From assembly GCA_009692065.1 (NCBI GenBank), contig SHZY01000003.1, positions 1 to 64,000 on the forward strand: a stretch of DNA of 64,000 bases. The letters are read 5' to 3'. Both the position numbers and the translations under genes were made by a program. The notes under the pieces were generated by a model. That model was not told the DNA's origin, did not search any database, and saw nothing but the letters and a program-made list of their open reading frames with translations. This DNA is from Gemmataceae bacterium (GTDB taxonomy: Bacteria; Planctomycetota; Planctomycetia; Gemmatales; Gemmataceae). Position 1 is the stretch's first letter. Each line of letters opens with the position of its first letter. Shown in pieces: positions 37,223-47,809 of this stretch.

Positions 37223-37579
37223 ATGACCCCCGACGCCGCCATGGAGCGCATCAACTTCCTTACCGCTCATGCGTGGATGGTGCGTCAGTTCCTCAAGCAC
37301 GCGGAGGAAGTGCAGGAGGACGAGGAGATGCTTGACGTCCATCGCATGATCTACGACTACCTGCGTGCCGTCGAGCCGAGCTATCAGCGCAAGGACGCAG
37401 CCGAGTACCTCCATCGGGCGAAAGGGAAACTGTCGAAACTCAGAAAGGTCGCGGAGTTCTTCCACGAGAACTATCGCCGTGTGTCGGATCACGCCAATTT
37501 TCAAATGGCGGCCATCTCGCTCAAGTTCGTCGTGCAGCAGATTGAGGAAGTGATGGGGCAGGTCGAGAAGCCAGTGTAA
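37223..37579 (+). CDS. Conserved hypothetical helical protein
   Basis: MTPDAAMERINFLTAHAWMVRQFLKHAEEVQEDEEMLDVHRMIYDYLRAVEPS; internal ATG 37223. Confidence 0.7.
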   Translation: MTPDAAMERINFLTAHAWMVRQFLKHAEEVQEDEEMLDVHRMIYDYLRAVEPSYQRKDAAEYLHRAKGKLSKLRKVAEFFHENYRRVSDHANFQMAAISLKFVVQQIEEVMGQVEKPV

Positions 37580-37600
37580 TTGTCACCCACGGCGCGGCGA

Positions 37601-38686
37601 CTACACGATACCCGCCGTCGGCGTCTTGCCCGCGGGCTCAAAAGGGCGGTTCGAGACCATGCGATAGACGCATTTGTTTCGCCCGGTTTTCTTCGCATCC
37701 GAAAGCGCGGCCGCGGCAAGATGTTTGATCGTCTCGTAGTCCGCCTCGATTCCGGACGGAGCAATCGCAATGCCGATGCTGACTCGCACCGTGAAAGCAT
37801 GAACCTTGTATGCGAAGGGATTGGCCTCCACCATGGTGCGAATGCGTTCGCCCAGAACGACGGCGCCTTCCATGTTCGTCTCCGGCGCGATGACCATGAA
37901 CTCCTCACCGCCGATGCGCCCCAGAAAATCCACGTTGCGCACCGACCGATTGAGGCACTTCGCCAGGTCGATCAGCACCTGATCCCCACCCGGCAGAAGG
38001 TACTGATCGTTGATCTGCTTGAAATGATCGACGTCGATGAGCGCGATGGCCAGGTCGCCCAGATAGCGCTCGCGACGGCGTAGCTCACGCTCGGCCAGGC
38101 GGTCCATGGCTCGGCGGTTCGGCAAGTTGGTCAAGGGGTCGGTTAGCGCCAGCTTTTCGAGCATCTTGTTCTTGTGCTCGAGTTCATGACAGGCTTCTTC
38201 CAGAGCCTTGGTCCGATCGGCAACGCGATTTTCCAGTTCCAGGTTCATTTCGCGCAGGCGATCGTTCAGCAACTGCATTTCATACAGCATCTGCTCATGG
38301 CTCCGCTCCAGGAGAGACGCTCTGGAGGCGGTGCGCAGGGTCTCAACAAGGTGGTCCCCATTCCAGGGCTTCAGAATGAAGCGGAAAACCTGGCTCTTGT
38401 TGATCGCGCTCATGGTTTCTTCAAGGTCCGCGAATCCCGTCATCATGATACGTACGGTCTTCGGGGAGTGTTCCTTGACCCACTCCAGAAGCTGCACGCC
38501 GCTGGCGCGTGGCATTTTCTGATCGGAGAGGATGATGTCGATCTCACAGCCAGCGAAATGTTTTTGCGCAGCGTCCGCGCAATCCGCCGTGATGACGTCG
38601 AATTCCGGGCTGAGGAACATCTTCAGGGTCTCGAGAATGGACGGTTCGTCATCCACCACGAGTAGGGAACATTTGTGCCTTCTCAC
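37601..38686 (-). CDS. Response regulator with GGDEF diguanylate cyclase domain
   Basis: LLVVDDEPSILETLKMFL, ILSDQKMPRASGVQLLEW; GRIGGEEFMVIAPET. Confidence 0.95.
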   Translation of the reverse strand: MRRHKCSLLVVDDEPSILETLKMFLSPEFDVITADCADAAQKHFAGCEIDIILSDQKMPRASGVQLLEWVKEHSPKTVRIMMTGFADLEETMSAINKSQVFRFILKPWNGDHLVETLRTASRASLLERSHEQMLYEMQLLNDRLREMNLELENRVADRTKALEEACHELEHKNKMLEKLALTDPLTNLPNRRAMDRLAERELRRRERYLGDLAIALIDVDHFKQINDQYLLPGGDQVLIDLAKCLNRSVRNVDFLGRIGGEEFMVIAPETNMEGAVVLGERIRTMVEANPFAYKVHAFTVRVSIGIAIAPSGIEADYETIKHLAAAALSDAKKTGRNKCVYRMVSNRPFEPAGKTPTAGIV

Positions 38687-38876
38687 CTTGCAATCTCACT
38701 CCAAGGAGGCGAGCCACGGTCACTTTTCGCTATTCTAGACTACCTTACGAATGGTGGAAACGCGAGCGTCACATCCAAAATAATCGAGATAATCTGCACG
38801 CCTTGGGTGCTTTGCTCGAAAAGTGCCGATATCCTCCGAGAGCACTGCCGTAGGCTTGGAAAATACGAATGACGGC

Positions 38877-39836
38877 TCAGAACTCACGCGAGTCCTCAGG
38901 CCGTTTGGCCCAGCGCAATTTTGCAGAACGGGACCGCGGGTTCGACTGCCGTTCCCCCCAGGCGGCCCGCAGCGGATCAGCTGCGACTGATTCATAGGCG
39001 CCCGCTTCCTTACCGCTGCGGAAGCTTGACTTGACCAGCCGATCCTCGCCGCTGTGGAAGCTGATAATTGCGGCGCGGCCCATGGGTCGCAAGCAGTGGG
39101 GCAAGACTCGCAGCAGGTGTTCGAGGTTGGCCAGTTCGCGATTCACCAGGATGCGCAACGCCTGAAACGTTCGCGCAGCCGGGTGCAGGTTCCATTTCCC
39201 CGGCGCGGGATGCAGTCGCCAGGATGGCTGTTTGGTGGCGTCCTGTATGATCCGCGCAAGCTCCTTGGTTCGCGTGAATGGCGTTTGCGTACGCGCCGCC
39301 ACGATGGCTGCAGCGATGATTGCCGCCTGCGGCTCGTCGCCGAGTTCTTGCAAGGCTTCGGCCAGTTCGGCCTCAGGGATGGTCGCCAAGATCTCCGCAG
39401 CCGTGCGGCCGCGCGTGCGGTCCATGCGCATGTCGAGAGTGCCGTCGCGCGCATAGGAGAATCCTCGTTCCGCATCATCGACTTGCATGCTCGACATGCC
39501 GAGGTCGGCCAGGAGCGCATCGACGTGCGCCAGGCCATGCGCGGCAAGAACCTGCTGTAAGCCGGCGAAATTGGAGTGATGCAGGTGAAACGGATGGCCG
39601 ATCGCTTCCATCCGTTCACGCGCCTTCGCCAGGTTCTCGGCATCCATGTCGAGGCCGATGAGCAATCCGGTCGGGCCGATGCGTTTCAAGAGTTCGGCAC
39701 TATGCCCGGCCCAGCCGACGGTGCAATCGACGACGACCATGCCGGGCTGTGGATCCAGGACCTGCAGGATTTCCTGGAGGAGCACGGGGCGGTGTTCGCC
39801 CTGGGGGGTGCTTCGTGGATTTCGTTGATTAGGCAT
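38877..39836 (-). CDS. rsmH: 16S rRNA (cytosine(1402)-N(4))-methyltransferase
   Basis: HRPVLLQEILQVLDPQPGMVVVDCTVGWAGHSAELLKRIGPTGLLIGLDMD...DLGMSSMQVDDAERGFSYARDGTLDMRMD. Confidence 0.96.
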   Translation of the reverse strand: MPNQRNPRSTPQGEHRPVLLQEILQVLDPQPGMVVVDCTVGWAGHSAELLKRIGPTGLLIGLDMDAENLAKARERMEAIGHPFHLHHSNFAGLQQVLAAHGLAHVDALLADLGMSSMQVDDAERGFSYARDGTLDMRMDRTRGRTAAEILATIPEAELAEALQELGDEPQAAIIAAAIVAARTQTPFTRTKELARIIQDATKQPSWRLHPAPGKWNLHPAARTFQALRILVNRELANLEHLLRVLPHCLRPMGRAAIISFHSGEDRLVKSSFRSGKEAGAYESVAADPLRAAWGERQSNPRSRSAKLRWAKRPEDSREF

Positions 39837-39915
39837 GAGTCCATTCTACGCCCCAGCGATATGGTCCGGCGGCTTTGGCAAGCGGTGGGTGGCCGCCGCG
39901 TTTCGCCAAATCCAT

Positions 39916-39988
39916 GTGGCGAAACGGAAACAGCGTTTAACCCATTGTTGCTGATGAAGTTGTGATTCTCATTTTTCCGTTTCGCCAC
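39916..39988. repeat. 15-bp perfect inverted repeat upstream of rsmH
   Basis: gtggcgaaacggaaa / tttccgtttcgccac. Confidence 0.85.
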
Positions 39989-40112
39989 GAAGAGAGGGGG
40001 GTAGGCCCTGGTTCTGCATGCAGGTTGGCCACGCGATATTAGGACACTATTTGTCGAATCCGTCTTCGGTCGTCAAATGCACGGCGGCTGCGTTGACATG
40101 ATATCTTGCAAT

Positions 40113-41609
40113 CTACGAGAAATATGCCAGCGCCAGGCAGCTCGTCGAAATCACCAGTAGGACGCCGGGCCAGAAAACTCGAAACTGCATTTCGCCGCCT
40201 GCCAAGCGGAACTCTGGGCCTAGCTCAAAACGCGTACTGAGAACGCCGATGATCGAGGCCGTAACAAGCATACCTGCCAGGCCGCACACGCTGACGTGCA
40301 GCGCGAACCAGATGAGGGCGGTCAAAATGCTCGCCGATGACGTCGGTTTTCTTGCCGAATGGTAGAAGCCCACGGCGGCCGCGGCGCGCATCAGGACGCC
40401 CGCCGTCAGCCAGGCGATCGGCACGAAGACGCCCGCAACTGCAAACCGCTTGGAGGTCAGGATCGCCACGGCAGGCAGAATCGCCAGCCAGTAGACGAAC
40501 AGGCGTGGCAGGATCGCGCGCAGGGTTTGCTCCACATATTCGTCAGCGCGTATCATCGTTCCGCGCAGTGGGTCCCAGGTGCGCGACTCCCGCTCCGTGC
40601 TCACGGTGCTGGCACACATTACCAGAGCGGCGAGTGGAAAGGCGATCAGGATCAACACTGTCTCGCAAGAGGGCGTGCCGTCAGCCCAACTTGGTGACGA
40701 TGAAGACGCTGCGCAGGTTGCGATCACGAACAAGCCAACTCGTCCCCACGCCGGCATCCTCAGCAGCCACTTGAACATGAACCAATCGCTGGCATAGGAC
40801 TGCTTCCAGTAAATCGGCTGATCGTCAATCGGCGGCGGGGACCAAGTCCCTCGCGCGCGCGCACGACACTCTTGCTGGGATGAGAGCGTCGAACGTAGCC
40901 TCCAGATGGCCAGGATGAGACAAGGAATGCCGCATAGAAAAAAAACGATGAGCGCAACGGCTAACCAAAAGTCATCGCTTTGGCGGAGCCGTCTGTAGAA
41001 TAATTCTCTGCCGAAGCCATAAACGGCAAACGCCATCACCCACGCCGCCACCGGGCCAAGGTAGACGACGAGAATGGCGGAGGACGTACGGCGAAAATGG
41101 ATCGCGACCAACAAGGCCCAGGCTGCGATCGGCAAGGCCGGCAGCCAGCTGCAGACGATGAACGCCACGATTTCCCACCACGGCGTGCGGAATGCAACGT
41201 GTACCCAGACCAGCAGCGGAATTCCGGGCGACGTGACCACGACAACTTTGGCTATGGTAGCGAGCCAATAGCCACCGACGATTTCGAGCGAGTCCAGGCG
41301 TGAGGTAAGTAACAGCTCGATGACCCGCTGGTTTTTGGCTCGCATCACCTCGCCAACGGCCAGAATGGGTGTGAGCACAAGAATCGCTGCGACGTGACTT
41401 GCCCACAGCCCGTGCAGGTATCCGCCGGTAACCCAGAAGTCAATATCGCGGCGCAATGCACCAAACCACAGGCCGGCACGTGTGTGAATGTCAAACAGGT
41501 ACCACAGGAACCACAGCAGCACGATCAGGACATAGAGGCGCCGAACGTTGATGAACCACCGCTGCCGCAGGGCGTCGCGCAGCTCCCAGAGGAAGACCGG
41601 CGTGAACAT
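40113..41609 (-). CDS. ABC-2-like integral membrane protein (no ATPase adjacent)
   Basis: MFTPVFLWELRDALRQRWFINVRRLYVLIVLLWFLWYLF...VGEVMRAKNQRVIELLLTSRLDSLEIVGGYWLA; many TM segments. Confidence 0.7.
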   Translation of the reverse strand: MFTPVFLWELRDALRQRWFINVRRLYVLIVLLWFLWYLFDIHTRAGLWFGALRRDIDFWVTGGYLHGLWASHVAAILVLTPILAVGEVMRAKNQRVIELLLTSRLDSLEIVGGYWLATIAKVVVVTSPGIPLLVWVHVAFRTPWWEIVAFIVCSWLPALPIAAWALLVAIHFRRTSSAILVVYLGPVAAWVMAFAVYGFGRELFYRRLRQSDDFWLAVALIVFFLCGIPCLILAIWRLRSTLSSQQECRARARGTWSPPPIDDQPIYWKQSYASDWFMFKWLLRMPAWGRVGLFVIATCAASSSSPSWADGTPSCETVLILIAFPLAALVMCASTVSTERESRTWDPLRGTMIRADEYVEQTLRAILPRLFVYWLAILPAVAILTSKRFAVAGVFVPIAWLTAGVLMRAAAAVGFYHSARKPTSSASILTALIWFALHVSVCGLAGMLVTASIIGVLSTRFELGPEFRLAGGEMQFRVFWPGVLLVISTSCLALAYFS

Positions 41610-41630
41610 CGGTGCATCTCGCCTTGCAGG

Positions 41631-43592
41631 TTACCGGCTGGCTTGACTCAACCCTCGCACAATCGCATCGGTATCATACACGCACCCGCCCCAGGTGCCG
41701 CCGCCGACATGCTGCAGGGCGGCCCACAGGCGCGTATCGTCCGGCAAGTTCGGGTCCGGCGCTAGGTCGTCGCGAAGCTTGCGTTCGACGAGGATTCGTG
41801 TGCCGGCTTCTACGCTGTCGGTATCACCTAAAAGGTTGATCGAACCTTCCAGCTTGTTGCGATCGATGACAATCTGGATGCGGTCGCCGTCGCGCACCTT
41901 GCCGATGGGGCCTCCCGCGAGCGCCTCCGGCCCGATGTGGCCAATGCAGGCGCCGGTTGAAACGCCGGAGAAGCGGGCATCCGTGAGCACGGCGATCTGC
42001 TTGCCGAAACTCAGGTGCTTGAGCGCCGACGTAATCTGATAAATCTCCTCCATGCCGGCTCCCATCGGACCACGGCAAATCAAGACGAGAATGTCCCCCG
42101 GCTTCAGGCGATCCGCAGCCTGGCTCTTGATGGCGTGGATCGCAGCTCGCTCCGTCAGGAACACGCGGGCCGGACCGATCTTGCGATAGACGCCGTCCGC
42201 ATCGACGACACTTGGATCAATGGCGGTGCTCTTGATGACCGAACCCTCGGGCGCCAGGTTGCCGCGTGGGAACGTGACGGTCGATGTCAGCCCGCGCTCT
42301 CGCGCCCGCTTGGGCGTCATGATGACCTCATCGGGATCGACACGGTCGTGCTGCTGCAAGAGTTCACGCACGCGCTGGCGGCGTTCGGACTTCTGCCACC
42401 AATCGAGCGTGCGGCCCAGCGATTCGCCGGTCGCGGTCAAGACGGATTCGTCGAGCAGGCCAAGCTGGCGCAGGTGGAGCATCACTTCGGGCACGCCGCC
42501 GGCAAGAAAGACGCGCACGGTCGGATGCCCGCTCGGGCCATTGGGCAGTACATCGACGAGCCTTGGCACCTTGAGGTTGATGGCGTGCCAATCTTCAACA
42601 GTGGGCCGGCGCCGTCCAGCGCAATAGGCAATGGCCGGCGTGTGCAGGAGCAGATTGGTCGAGCCGCCGAACGCCGCATGGAGGGCCATTGCATTCTTGA
42701 ACGCGGCATCGGTAAGTATCTTGCCGATCGGGATGTTGTTCTTATGCAGGGCGACCAGGGCTCGCGCAGATCGGCGGGCCATGTCGAGCCAGATCGGTTG
42801 GCCGGACGGCGCAAGGGCCGAGTGCGGCAGCGTCAATCCAAGCGATTCCGCGACGACTTGCGACGTCGCCGCCGTGCCAAGGAACTGGCACCCGCCCCCT
42901 GGACTGCCGCAAGCCCGGCAGCCGAGTTCGGCGGCTTGTTGCAGCGTCAGTTCGCCGTGTGAAAAGCGAGCGCCGATCGATTGCACCTTGCCGGCATCCT
43001 CGCCCTCCGTTGGCGGCAGCGTCACGCCACCGGGCACCAGAATGCAGGGCAGATCCTTCATCGACGCCAGCGCCATCATCATGGCCGGCAATCCCTTGTC
43101 GCACGTTGCCACGCCCAGCACGCCTTTGCGAGTCGGCAGGGAGCGGATCAGCCGCCGCAGCACCATCGCCGCATCGTTGCGAAACGGCAAACTGTCCATC
43201 ATGCCGGTGGTGCCCTGCGTACGGCCATCGCAGGGATCGGTGACATAGCCGGCAAAGGGCACCGCGCGCAGCTTGCGCAACTCTTCCGCGGCCGCCTTCA
43301 TGAGCAAGCCGACTTCCCAGTGCCCGGTGTGATAGCCGAGCGCGATGGGCGACCCGTCGGGCGCGCGGATACCCCCCTGCGTGCTGAGGATCAGGAATTC
43401 CTGCCCGTTGAGCTCGTCCGGCTTCCAGCCCATGCCGACATCCTGCGTGAGTCCGAAGATGTCGCCCGAGGGCGCTTCACGCAGCATCTCCGGCGTCAGC
43501 GGCAAACTCCCCGCTGGGCCGGCGCCGTGGGTGTGCAACTGGTAAATGCTCGAATCGGTGGATTCGACTAATGATGTGAAATCGTTGGCCAT
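41631..43592 (-). CDS. YjhG/YagF-type dehydratase (IlvD/Edd family, probable D-xylonate dehydratase)
   Basis: [95 protein letters not shown]; start at ATG 43592. Confidence 0.88.
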   Translation of the reverse strand: MANDFTSLVESTDSSIYQLHTHGAGPAGSLPLTPEMLREAPSGDIFGLTQDVGMGWKPDELNGQEFLILSTQGGIRAPDGSPIALGYHTGHWEVGLLMKAAAEELRKLRAVPFAGYVTDPCDGRTQGTTGMMDSLPFRNDAAMVLRRLIRSLPTRKGVLGVATCDKGLPAMMMALASMKDLPCILVPGGVTLPPTEGEDAGKVQSIGARFSHGELTLQQAAELGCRACGSPGGGCQFLGTAATSQVVAESLGLTLPHSALAPSGQPIWLDMARRSARALVALHKNNIPIGKILTDAAFKNAMALHAAFGGSTNLLLHTPAIAYCAGRRRPTVEDWHAINLKVPRLVDVLPNGPSGHPTVRVFLAGGVPEVMLHLRQLGLLDESVLTATGESLGRTLDWWQKSERRQRVRELLQQHDRVDPDEVIMTPKRARERGLTSTVTFPRGNLAPEGSVIKSTAIDPSVVDADGVYRKIGPARVFLTERAAIHAIKSQAADRLKPGDILVLICRGPMGAGMEEIYQITSALKHLSFGKQIAVLTDARFSGVSTGACIGHIGPEALAGGPIGKVRDGDRIQIVIDRNKLEGSINLLGDTDSVEAGTRILVERKLRDDLAPDPNLPDDTRLWAALQHVGGGTWGGCVYDTDAIVRGLSQASR

Positions 43593-43627
43593 CGGGTCAA
43601 TTCTCCATGAGCTGCGCGGCTTGTAGG

Positions 43628-43652
43628 GTGGGTCGAACGAAGTGAGACCCAC
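43628..43652. repeat. Short hairpin repeat gtgggtcgaacgaagtgagacccac
   Basis: 7-bp stem gtgggtc/gacccac. Confidence 0.7.
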
Positions 43653-43672
43653 GTCTTCTGGCAGAGCGGCTG

Positions 43673-44899
43673 TCAATCACCTTTGATACGGATCGCCTCC
43701 AACCGCAACACATACAGCGTCCCATCGCTGTTGCCAACCGCAAGATGCCGGCCGTCGGAGGAGAACGCCAGCGCTCGGGCTTCGTCCTTGAACTGCCATT
43801 CGCGAATTTTCTCGCCGCTTGCCACGTTCCACAGCCGAACGCGTTTGTCCTGCCCGCTGCTGGCTAAAACCTTGCCATCGGGTGAAAACGCCAGCGCCTT
43901 GACGATCGGCGGCAGTGCCTTGCCCGTGTGTCCCGCAAGCTTGCGAACGCGCTCGATCTTTTCGCCCAGGCTCCAGAGCTGGATTTCCCCATCGTCGCCG
44001 GCAAACGCAAACAGCGGCTCCGTCGGCGAGCAGGCCACCACGCGCGCCTTGGTCGGCGGAGGCGTGCGCTCATCGAGAAATGCCCCGCCGGCGTCCCAGA
44101 CTCGCAACGTCTCCTTGCCAAGGTGGCTGGCCGCGACCAAATACTTGCCGGTGTTGCTGAATGCAACCGATGACAGGCCCGCCGACGGCGTGTTTTCATT
44201 CGCCAGCGCGGCCCACGCCTCGGGATCGGGATCGTCGAGCTTCCACAATCGCAGCACCGGATCAAAGCTGCCGCTCGCCAGCATCTTGCCGGCCGGCGAA
44301 AACGCCAGCGAGAAGGGCCGATTCTTGTGACCTGCCAGGCTGTGCTTTTGCTTCAGCTTCGCACCGGTCAAATCCCACAGGAGAACGCGAGTGTCGCCGC
44401 AACCGGTTGCCAGCAATTTCCCGTCGGGGCTGAAAGCGATGCCGCTCAGGCTTCCTTCGAGTTTTGCCCACGACGTCAATTCCTTGTCGCCCAGTTTGTA
44501 GACATGAACGACGTTATCCCAGCCCGAGGAGGCGAGATAGGCGCCATCAAACGAGACGGTGACATGGGCGATCGCGCGCTGGTGCGGCTGTGCGTACGCC
44601 ACCAATTCCGGGATCGACAAAACCTTGCGGTCTTCCGCGTCGATGGCCGTCGCATCAAGGCGATCCAGCGGCGCCGGCGCGGATCGCAATGCCTCGATCG
44701 CTTTCGCATAAAGCGGCGTGCCGATCTGGTCGCGGCAGAACGCCAGCAACTCGCGGCGCAGCTTGTCGTCCTTGAACTCCTGCTTCGCGACGCGGGCTTG
44801 CAGTTCCTTGAGGCGGGCGCTGGCATTGTCGTCACCGGCCAAAGTGGGCAGCGTTGCAACCAGGATCGAGAGGACCGGCAAGACCTCGCGAAAATTCAT
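43673..44899 (-). CDS. Secreted WD40 repeat protein
   Basis: [32 protein letters not shown] and similar blades; signal peptide from ATG 44899. Confidence 0.9.
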   Translation of the reverse strand: MNFREVLPVLSILVATLPTLAGDDNASARLKELQARVAKQEFKDDKLRRELLAFCRDQIGTPLYAKAIEALRSAPAPLDRLDATAIDAEDRKVLSIPELVAYAQPHQRAIAHVTVSFDGAYLASSGWDNVVHVYKLGDKELTSWAKLEGSLSGIAFSPDGKLLATGCGDTRVLLWDLTGAKLKQKHSLAGHKNRPFSLAFSPAGKMLASGSFDPVLRLWKLDDPDPEAWAALANENTPSAGLSSVAFSNTGKYLVAASHLGKETLRVWDAGGAFLDERTPPPTKARVVACSPTEPLFAFAGDDGEIQLWSLGEKIERVRKLAGHTGKALPPIVKALAFSPDGKVLASSGQDKRVRLWNVASGEKIREWQFKDEARALAFSSDGRHLAVGNSDGTLYVLRLEAIRIKGD

Positions 44900-44993
44900 A
44901 TAAACTCCGCAAGGTGGAGTCGAGAGGCTTCTGTTTTCCATCGTGTCATCCTATTCATTAATTGCGGAGGCGGAGTAGCAACGGCTCGGAGGA

Positions 44994-45683
44994 TTTTGCC
45001 CCGAAGGGGCCGCGACAAAACAGCCCAGGGCAGAGCGCAGCGGCGTTAGCCGCGCAGCGTCGCCCTGGGTTGGAACACCGCCAAACGCGAAGCCCTGAAA
45101 GGGCGAAACAAAATGCGAGGGGAGCATGTCACAATCCCTGGTCAAGAACTTGCTCCACCTCGTGTTCAGCACCAAAAGCCGCATGCCCTGGATTGTGCCC
45201 AACGTCCGCGAACGTCTCTACTCGTACCAGGCGGATATTCTCAAGGAGTGGGACAGTCCCGCGTTGGTGATCGGCGGTGTCGAGGACCATGTGCATGTTT
45301 TGTTCGCGCTGTCGAAGAATCATCCGTTGAAGAAGATCGTCGAGGAGGTCAAGAAGGGGAGTTCGAAATGGATGAAACGCGAGGGAACGGGCAACGCCGA
45401 TTTTTATTGGCAGAACGGATACGCGGCGTTTTCGGCAAGCGTGTCGAATGTGGACGCAGTCAAACAGTACATCCAGAATCAGGAGGAGCATCATCGTAAG
45501 ATGATGTTCCAGGATGAATTGCGGGTGTTATTTGAACGACATCAGGTCGTGTTTGATGAGCATCATGTTTGGGATTGACGATTTGTTTTGCCCTTTCAGG
45601 GCGTGGCGTTAACGACGCCAGAATACCCAGGGAGGCGCTGCGCTCTGCCCTGGGCTGATTTGTTTAGCCCCTTCGGGGCAAGG
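44994..45683. mobile_element. IS200-like transposon with ~100-bp imperfect inverted flanks
   Basis: ttgccccgaaggggc...acaaaacagcccagggcagagcgcagcg...gccctgaaagggcgaaacaaa at left is repeated inverted at right (...tttgttttgccctttcagggc...cgctgcgctctgccctgggctgatttgtttagccccttcggggcaa). Confidence 0.85.
45126..45578 (+). CDS. IS200/IS605-family Y1 transposase
   Basis: KNLLHLVFSTKSRMPWI, VEDHVHVLFAL (HUH), FYWQNGYAAFSASVSNVDAVKQYIQNQEEHHRKMMFQDE. Confidence 0.93.
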   Translation: MSQSLVKNLLHLVFSTKSRMPWIVPNVRERLYSYQADILKEWDSPALVIGGVEDHVHVLFALSKNHPLKKIVEEVKKGSSKWMKREGTGNADFYWQNGYAAFSASVSNVDAVKQYIQNQEEHHRKMMFQDELRVLFERHQVVFDEHHVWD

Positions 45684-45720
45684 ACCAAGGCAAGAATACT
45701 TTGAATAGGAGATCGAATAA

Positions 45721-47676
45721 ATGTCCACTCCCTCAACCAACATCACCAGCGTCCTCAAGGAAACGCGTACCTTCCCCCCCTCGGCGGCGTTCGTCGCGCA
45801 GGCCAATGTCAAGGGCGCGGCCGAGTACGAGAAGCTCCGGAAGCGTGCTGCCGAGGACCCCAACGGCTTCTGGGCCGAGCAGGCGGAGTCGCTGGCGTGG
45901 TTCAAGAAGTGGGACACCGTGCTCGAATGGAAGGAGCCGTTCTCGAAGTGGTTTGTCGGCGGCAAGATCAATGCCAGCTACAACTGCCTCGATCGGCATC
46001 TCGATGGGCCGCGCAAGAACAAGGCCGCTATCATCTGGGAAGGCGAACCAGGCGACACGCGCGTGCTGCGCTATCAGGACCTGTACCGCGAGACGTGCAA
46101 GTTCGCCAATGCGCTCAAGAAGCTCGGCATCAAGCCGGGCGATCGCGTGACCATCTACATGCCGATGATTCCGGAAGCGGCGATTGCGATGCTCGCCTGT
46201 GCCCGCATCGGCGCGACGCACTCGGTGATCTTCGGCGGCTTCAGCGACACCGCGGTTGCCGATCGCAACAATGATGCGAAGGCCAAACTCGTCATCACCG
46301 CCGACGGCAGCTGGCGGCGCGGCAAGATCGTTCCTCTAAAGCAGAACGTGGATGCCGCCCTCGATAAATCGCCGACGGTCGAGAAGTGCATCGTCTTCAA
46401 TCGCTGCAATCAGCAGGTCAACATGAAGGCGGGCCGCGATCTGTGGTGGCACGAGATCGTCGCCCACGAGTCGGCCGACTGCCCTGCGGAGCAACTCGAC
46501 AGCGAGCATCCGCTCTTCATCCTCTATACCAGCGGTTCAACGGGCAAGCCGAAGGGGGTGCTGCACACGACTGCCGGTTACCTCCTGGGCACAGCACTCA
46601 CGCATCGCTGGGTATTCGATCTCAAAGAGGACGACACCTACTGGTGTACCGCCGACGTCGGCTGGGTGACGGGGCACAGCTACATCGTTTATGGCCCGCT
46701 CGCCAACGGCGCCACCGTGATGATGTACGAAGGCGCCCCGAACCATCCGCGCGAGGATCGCTTCTGGGAGATCATCGAGAAGTATCGCGTTACCATTTTC
46801 TACACCGCGCCGACCGCGATTCGGGCTTTCGTCAAATGGGGCGATCAGCATCCCAATGGCCACGACCTTTCGAGCCTGCGCCTACTCGGCACCGTCGGCG
46901 AGCCGATCAATCCGGAGGCGTGGATGTGGTATCACAATGTCATCGGCAAGGGTAAATGCCCGATCGTCGATACGTGGTGGCAGACCGAAACGGGCGCGAT
47001 CATGATCGCGCCGTTGCCCGGTGCGATCGCGACCAAGCCGGGTAGCGCGACCAAGCCGTTGCCGGGGATCATTGCGGAGGTCGTCGATAAGCAAGGCAAT
47101 CCGGTGCCGGCGGGGCAGGGGGGCTTCCTCGTCATCAAGAAGCCGTGGCCCGCGATGATGCGCACTATCTTTGGCGACGACGAGCGCTACAAGCAGCAGT
47201 ACTGGAGCCAAATACCTGGTATGTACTTCACGGCCGACGGTTCGCGCAAGGACGAGGATGGCTACCTGTGGATCATGGGCCGCGTCGATGATGTGATCAA
47301 TGTTTCGGGGCATCGCCTGAGCACGATGGAGGTCGAAAGCGCCTTGGTGCAACATCCCAAAGTCGCGGAGGCGGCTGTCGTCGGCAAACCCGACGAAATC
47401 AAGGGGGAAGGCATCTCCTGCTTCGTCACCTTGAAAGCCGGTATCGCCGCGAGCGATGAGTTGAAGAAAGAATTGCAGGCCCACGTCGTCAAGGAGATCG
47501 GCGCCCTCGCTCGCCCCGATGAGATCCGCTTCACCGACTCCTTGCCGAAAACACGCTCCGGCAAGATCATGCGGCGGCTGTTGCGCGACATCGCCGGCGG
47601 CAAGGCGACCACAGGCGACACGACGACGCTGGAGGACCTGTCGATCCTTGCGAAGCTGCGTGAGGATGAGGAGTAG
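45721..47676 (+). CDS. acs: Acetyl-CoA synthetase
   Basis: [96 protein letters not shown]. Confidence 0.97.
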   Translation: MSTPSTNITSVLKETRTFPPSAAFVAQANVKGAAEYEKLRKRAAEDPNGFWAEQAESLAWFKKWDTVLEWKEPFSKWFVGGKINASYNCLDRHLDGPRKNKAAIIWEGEPGDTRVLRYQDLYRETCKFANALKKLGIKPGDRVTIYMPMIPEAAIAMLACARIGATHSVIFGGFSDTAVADRNNDAKAKLVITADGSWRRGKIVPLKQNVDAALDKSPTVEKCIVFNRCNQQVNMKAGRDLWWHEIVAHESADCPAEQLDSEHPLFILYTSGSTGKPKGVLHTTAGYLLGTALTHRWVFDLKEDDTYWCTADVGWVTGHSYIVYGPLANGATVMMYEGAPNHPREDRFWEIIEKYRVTIFYTAPTAIRAFVKWGDQHPNGHDLSSLRLLGTVGEPINPEAWMWYHNVIGKGKCPIVDTWWQTETGAIMIAPLPGAIATKPGSATKPLPGIIAEVVDKQGNPVPAGQGGFLVIKKPWPAMMRTIFGDDERYKQQYWSQIPGMYFTADGSRKDEDGYLWIMGRVDDVINVSGHRLSTMEVESALVQHPKVAEAAVVGKPDEIKGEGISCFVTLKAGIAASDELKKELQAHVVKEIGALARPDEIRFTDSLPKTRSGKIMRRLLRDIAGGKATTGDTTTLEDLSILAKLREDEE

Positions 47677-47687
47677 TCGAGTTCTTC

Positions 47688-47741
47688 GCCGCTTGCGGCT
47701 TAGCGCTCGTAGAGCGTGACGCAACCTAAGCCACAAGCGGC
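47688..47741. repeat. Inverted repeat gccgcttgcggcttag...ctaagccacaagcggc
   Basis: One-mismatch 16-bp arms after the acs stop. Confidence 0.8.
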
Positions 47742-47809
47742 AGACCGCAAGTCCGAAAAGCGAACAGCGGGGATAAGCCCCGCCGCTTGCTTTCTATTTC
47801 GCAATTCTA

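Noticed and set aside
40760-41609. Incomplete ABC exporter with missing ATPase as a novel system
   Set aside because: Planctomycete genomes often carry dispersed ABC-2-type membrane proteins; isolation alone is not strong evidence of novelty.
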